Assembly: GCF_030540775.2 (NCBI RefSeq) | Contig: NZ_CP141266.1 | Location: 1,351,001-1,415,000, forward strand | DNA: 64,000 bases | Reading direction: 5' to 3' | From: Flavivirga abyssicola | GTDB lineage: Bacteria > Bacteroidota > Bacteroidia > Flavobacteriales > Flavobacteriaceae | Shown here: piece by piece, positions 61,453 to 64,000 of the stretch | How the letters are laid out: each line of letters opens with the position of its first letter | How positions within the stretch are numbered: the stretch's first letter is position 1 | The notes under the pieces: generated by a model | The model's input: the letters and a program-made list of their open reading frames with translations, nothing else | Databases searched by the model: none | Told to the model about the DNA's origin: nothing | Position numbers and translations under genes: made by a program

Positions 61453-64000
61453 AATATCGTGTTTTCTAATCCTTAATCAAACTACAACCGTTGGTATCAA
61501 CATCGATGGCGATAGCACAATATCGTGTTTTCTAATCCTTAATCAAACTACAACCTCACGTGTAAGAAGCAATTCATTTTCTGTAATATCGTGTTTTCTA
61601 ATCCTTAATCAAACTACAACTGTTGGAATATCAGTAAGTGCGTTCTGCGGAATATCGTGTTTTCTAATCCTTAATCAAACTACAACTAATTGAGATGTAT
61701 ACATATTATTTATCTTAATATCGTGTTTTCTAATCCTTAATCAAACTACAACAAGACATCCAACCTCCTAAACGACTCTTCCAATATCGTGTTTTCTAAT
61801 CCTTAATCAAACTACAACCATCCGTATGCCATCCTTCTTTCATTAACTAATATCGTGTTTTCTAATCCTTAATCAAACTACAACGATCTTTCACACGAGC
61901 GAAAAATGTCCCTTAATATCGTGTTTTCTAATCCTTAATCAAACTACAACCGGCGGCGCTTCATCCCCAATGACGATATCAATATCGTGTTTTCTAATCC
62001 TTAATCAAACTACAACGAGACCTAACAAATACAAAACTTTAAACAAAATATCGTGTTTTCTAATCCTTAATCAAACTACAACCGGCGGCGCTTCATCCCC
62101 AATGACGATATCAATATCGTGTTTTCTAATCCTTAATCAAACTACAACTCACGTCAAGAACGTAAGTTCCTGACTGAAAATATCGTGTTTTCTAATCCTT
62201 AATCAAACTACAACGATTTGTCGGAAACGGTAATAGAAACTGTAAATATCGTGTTTTCTAATCCTTAATCAAACTACAACAGAACATAGATGCTACGTTT
62301 TGTCAGCCTTAATATCGTGTTTTCTAATCCTTAATCAAACTACAACACTTTCAGGAAATATGATTCCAATGGTAATAATATCGTGTTTTCTAATCCTTAA
62401 TCAAACTACAACTGGACAGGATAAAAGATACGATCCAGCAAGAATATCGTGTTTTCTAATCCTTAATCAAACTACAACGGTTCTTTGTCCTTATGACCAC
62501 GATGTTCAAATATCGTGTTTTCTAATCCTTAATCAAACTACAACAATCCAAATTTCTATCCGGTCTGATTTATTAATATCGTGTTTTCTAATCCTTAATC
62601 AAACTACAACATGGCAACATAGTTATGCTGACTATTAAAAAATATCGTGTTTTCTAATCCTTAATCAAACTACAACATCTAACTTCCAAACTAAACCAGC
62701 ATAACTAATATCGTGTTTTCTAATCCTTAATCAAACTACAACAAAAAGACAAATATTGCACCCCGTGGATATAATATCGTGTTTTCTAATCCTTAATCAA
62801 ACTACAACTAATTCGACCATCATAATTTCATGGTCACGAATATCGTGTTTTCTAATCCTTAATCAAACTACAACCAGCCAGGTCAAGTGTAGCTTTGGCG
62901 AATGAATATCGTGTTTTCTAATCCTTAATCAAACTACAACTGGTCAGGGTCTAACTTAGAACCATTCATTAATATCGTGTTTTCTAATCCTTAATCAAAC
63001 TACAACTATTTGTCCCAACAAAGTTCATATACTTACAATATCGTGTTTTCTAATCCTTAATCAAACTACAACTTAATCTTAATTATGGCGTAAATCCCGT
63101 TAAATATCGTGTTTTCTAATCCTTAATCAAACTACAACCAGTTCTTTATCAGATTCTTTTTTACCTGCAATATCGTGTTTTCTAATCCTTAATCAAACTA
63201 CAACTTTAGTACTGCGTACATATTTTATTTTTTAAATATCGTGTTTTCTAATCCTTAATCAAACTACAACATCCAGTAAATAATACAAAAAACATTGCTA
63301 ATATCGTGTTTTCTAATCCTTAATCAAACTACAACCTTTTCAAGAGTTTAGCCAACGTTACGCTAAATATCGTGTTTTCTAATCCTTAATCAAACTACAA
63401 CATCCAGTAAATAATACAAAAAACATTGCTGAATATCGTGTTTTCTAATCCTTAATCAAACTACAACTTATCCTTAGCCCATGAATAAGCCCTAAGCAAT
63501 ATCGTGTTTTCTAATCCTTAATCAAACTACAACTATGGTTAAGTTTGCTAATAAAGCCAATTTAATATCGTGTTTTCTAATCCTTAATCAAACTACAACT
63601 GGTTTGATCTCGCTTAGGTTTTTAGAAAAATATCGTGTTTTCTAATCCTTAATCAAACTACAACTGAGCCATCACGGTCCTACAATGGCTTTTAAATATC
63701 GTGTTTTCTAATCCTTAATCAAACTACAACACAAAGAAGTTCATCCCGGTTTTCCGTTTAAATATCGTGTTTTCTAATCCTTAATCAAACTACAACAATA
63801 TGTTGTGGTGTAATATCTGCTTTATCAATATCGTGTTTTCTAATCCTTAATCAAACTACAACGATTAATACGGCTGGACAAGTCGTATTTTTAATATCGT
63901 GTTTTCTAATCCTTAATCAAACTACAACTTTAATTCCTGTAGTATGCTGGTAATATTTAATATCGTGTTTTCTAATCCTTAATCAAACTACAACCAATAG
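61453..64000. CRISPR. CRISPR array, at least 39 repeats, runs off the window
   Basis: 39 identical 36-base repeats start at 61453 and recur every 66 bases; spacers are 30 bases, two of them 29 (63271-63299, 63600-63628). On the plus strand a repeat begins AATATCGTGTTTTC and ends AATCAAACTACAAC; read leftward it begins GTTGTAGTTTGATT, the usual crRNA sense in type II-C systems, so the guide strand is probably the minus strand. The last repeat is 63959-63994, followed by six bases of spacer. No degenerate terminal repeat is seen. Spacers 8 and 10, and 28 and 30, are duplicates. Confidence 0.99.

Noticed and set aside
61970-62638. Open frames across the CRISPR array repeating ISCFLILNQTTT
   Set aside because: These arise because repeat plus spacer is a multiple of three (66 bases); the peptide is just the translated repeat.

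Overview
The window is AT-rich chromosomal DNA from a member of the Flavobacteriaceae (Bacteroidota), probably marine or environmental. The evidence is family-level: a cytochrome-b558-type sdhCAB operon, a type IX secretion (T9SS) sorting domain on a secreted protease, the flavobacterial order of the suf operon with DUF59 and DUF2480 genes, many Bacteroidota-type lipoproteins, DUF6443/RHS proteins and promoter elements of the TAnnTTTG class. No rRNA or tRNA gene was seen.

Layout. 1-6.4 kb: OmpA-family lipoprotein, exonuclease III, a very large outer-membrane protein of unknown role and an M28 peptidase. 6.5-10.5 kb: succinate dehydrogenase operon (minus strand) with a frameshifted four-helix-bundle gene between sdhA and sdhB. 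10.7-18.7 kb: T9SS metalloprotease, aminopeptidase P, aspartate kinase, an alpha/beta hydrolase, two tandem small zinc-binding paralogues and thiL. 19.0-23.5 kb: a four-gene operon of surface proteins ending in an MbnP/MbnH pair. 23.6-24.4 kb: two further small CHCC zinc proteins.

24.4-36.5 kb is an accessory island bounded by two identical 62-bp direct repeats. It holds two giant RHS/YD-repeat proteins, a probable immunity gene, likely orphan or decayed cassettes (two XRE regulators, a small unknown protein, a frameshifted gene), three copies of one terminator hairpin, three copies of another small inverted repeat, a regulatory-looking palindrome pair and an IS982-type insertion sequence. 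The RHS gene and the gene 6 bp downstream look like a polymorphic toxin and its immunity protein with no family I recognise.

36.6-45 kb: the suf iron-sulfur assembly operon (sufA-like, B, C, D, S, E, DUF59, DUF2480) interrupted by a second four-helix-bundle gene, two small lipoproteins and several dispersed intergenic repeats. 45-53.8 kb: a DUF3078 protein, then a tight seven-gene cluster (Hpt protein, CheY-like receiver, HEAT-repeat membrane protein, GT2 synthase, membrane sulfatase-fold/TPR protein, YaiO-like barrel, methyltransferase) that looks like a phosphorelay-controlled exopolysaccharide machine. 53.9-58.5 kb: penicillin-binding protein 1A, HflX and an EEP-family nuclease.

58.5-59.3 kb is a five-copy ~153-bp tandem array with an A-B-A-B-A pattern. 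59.9-64 kb is a type II-like CRISPR locus: cas1 and cas2 overlap and are followed by an array of at least 39 identical 36-bp repeats that runs off the window. No cas9 lies upstream of cas1, where it is normally found, and two spacers each occur twice, both times exactly two units apart.
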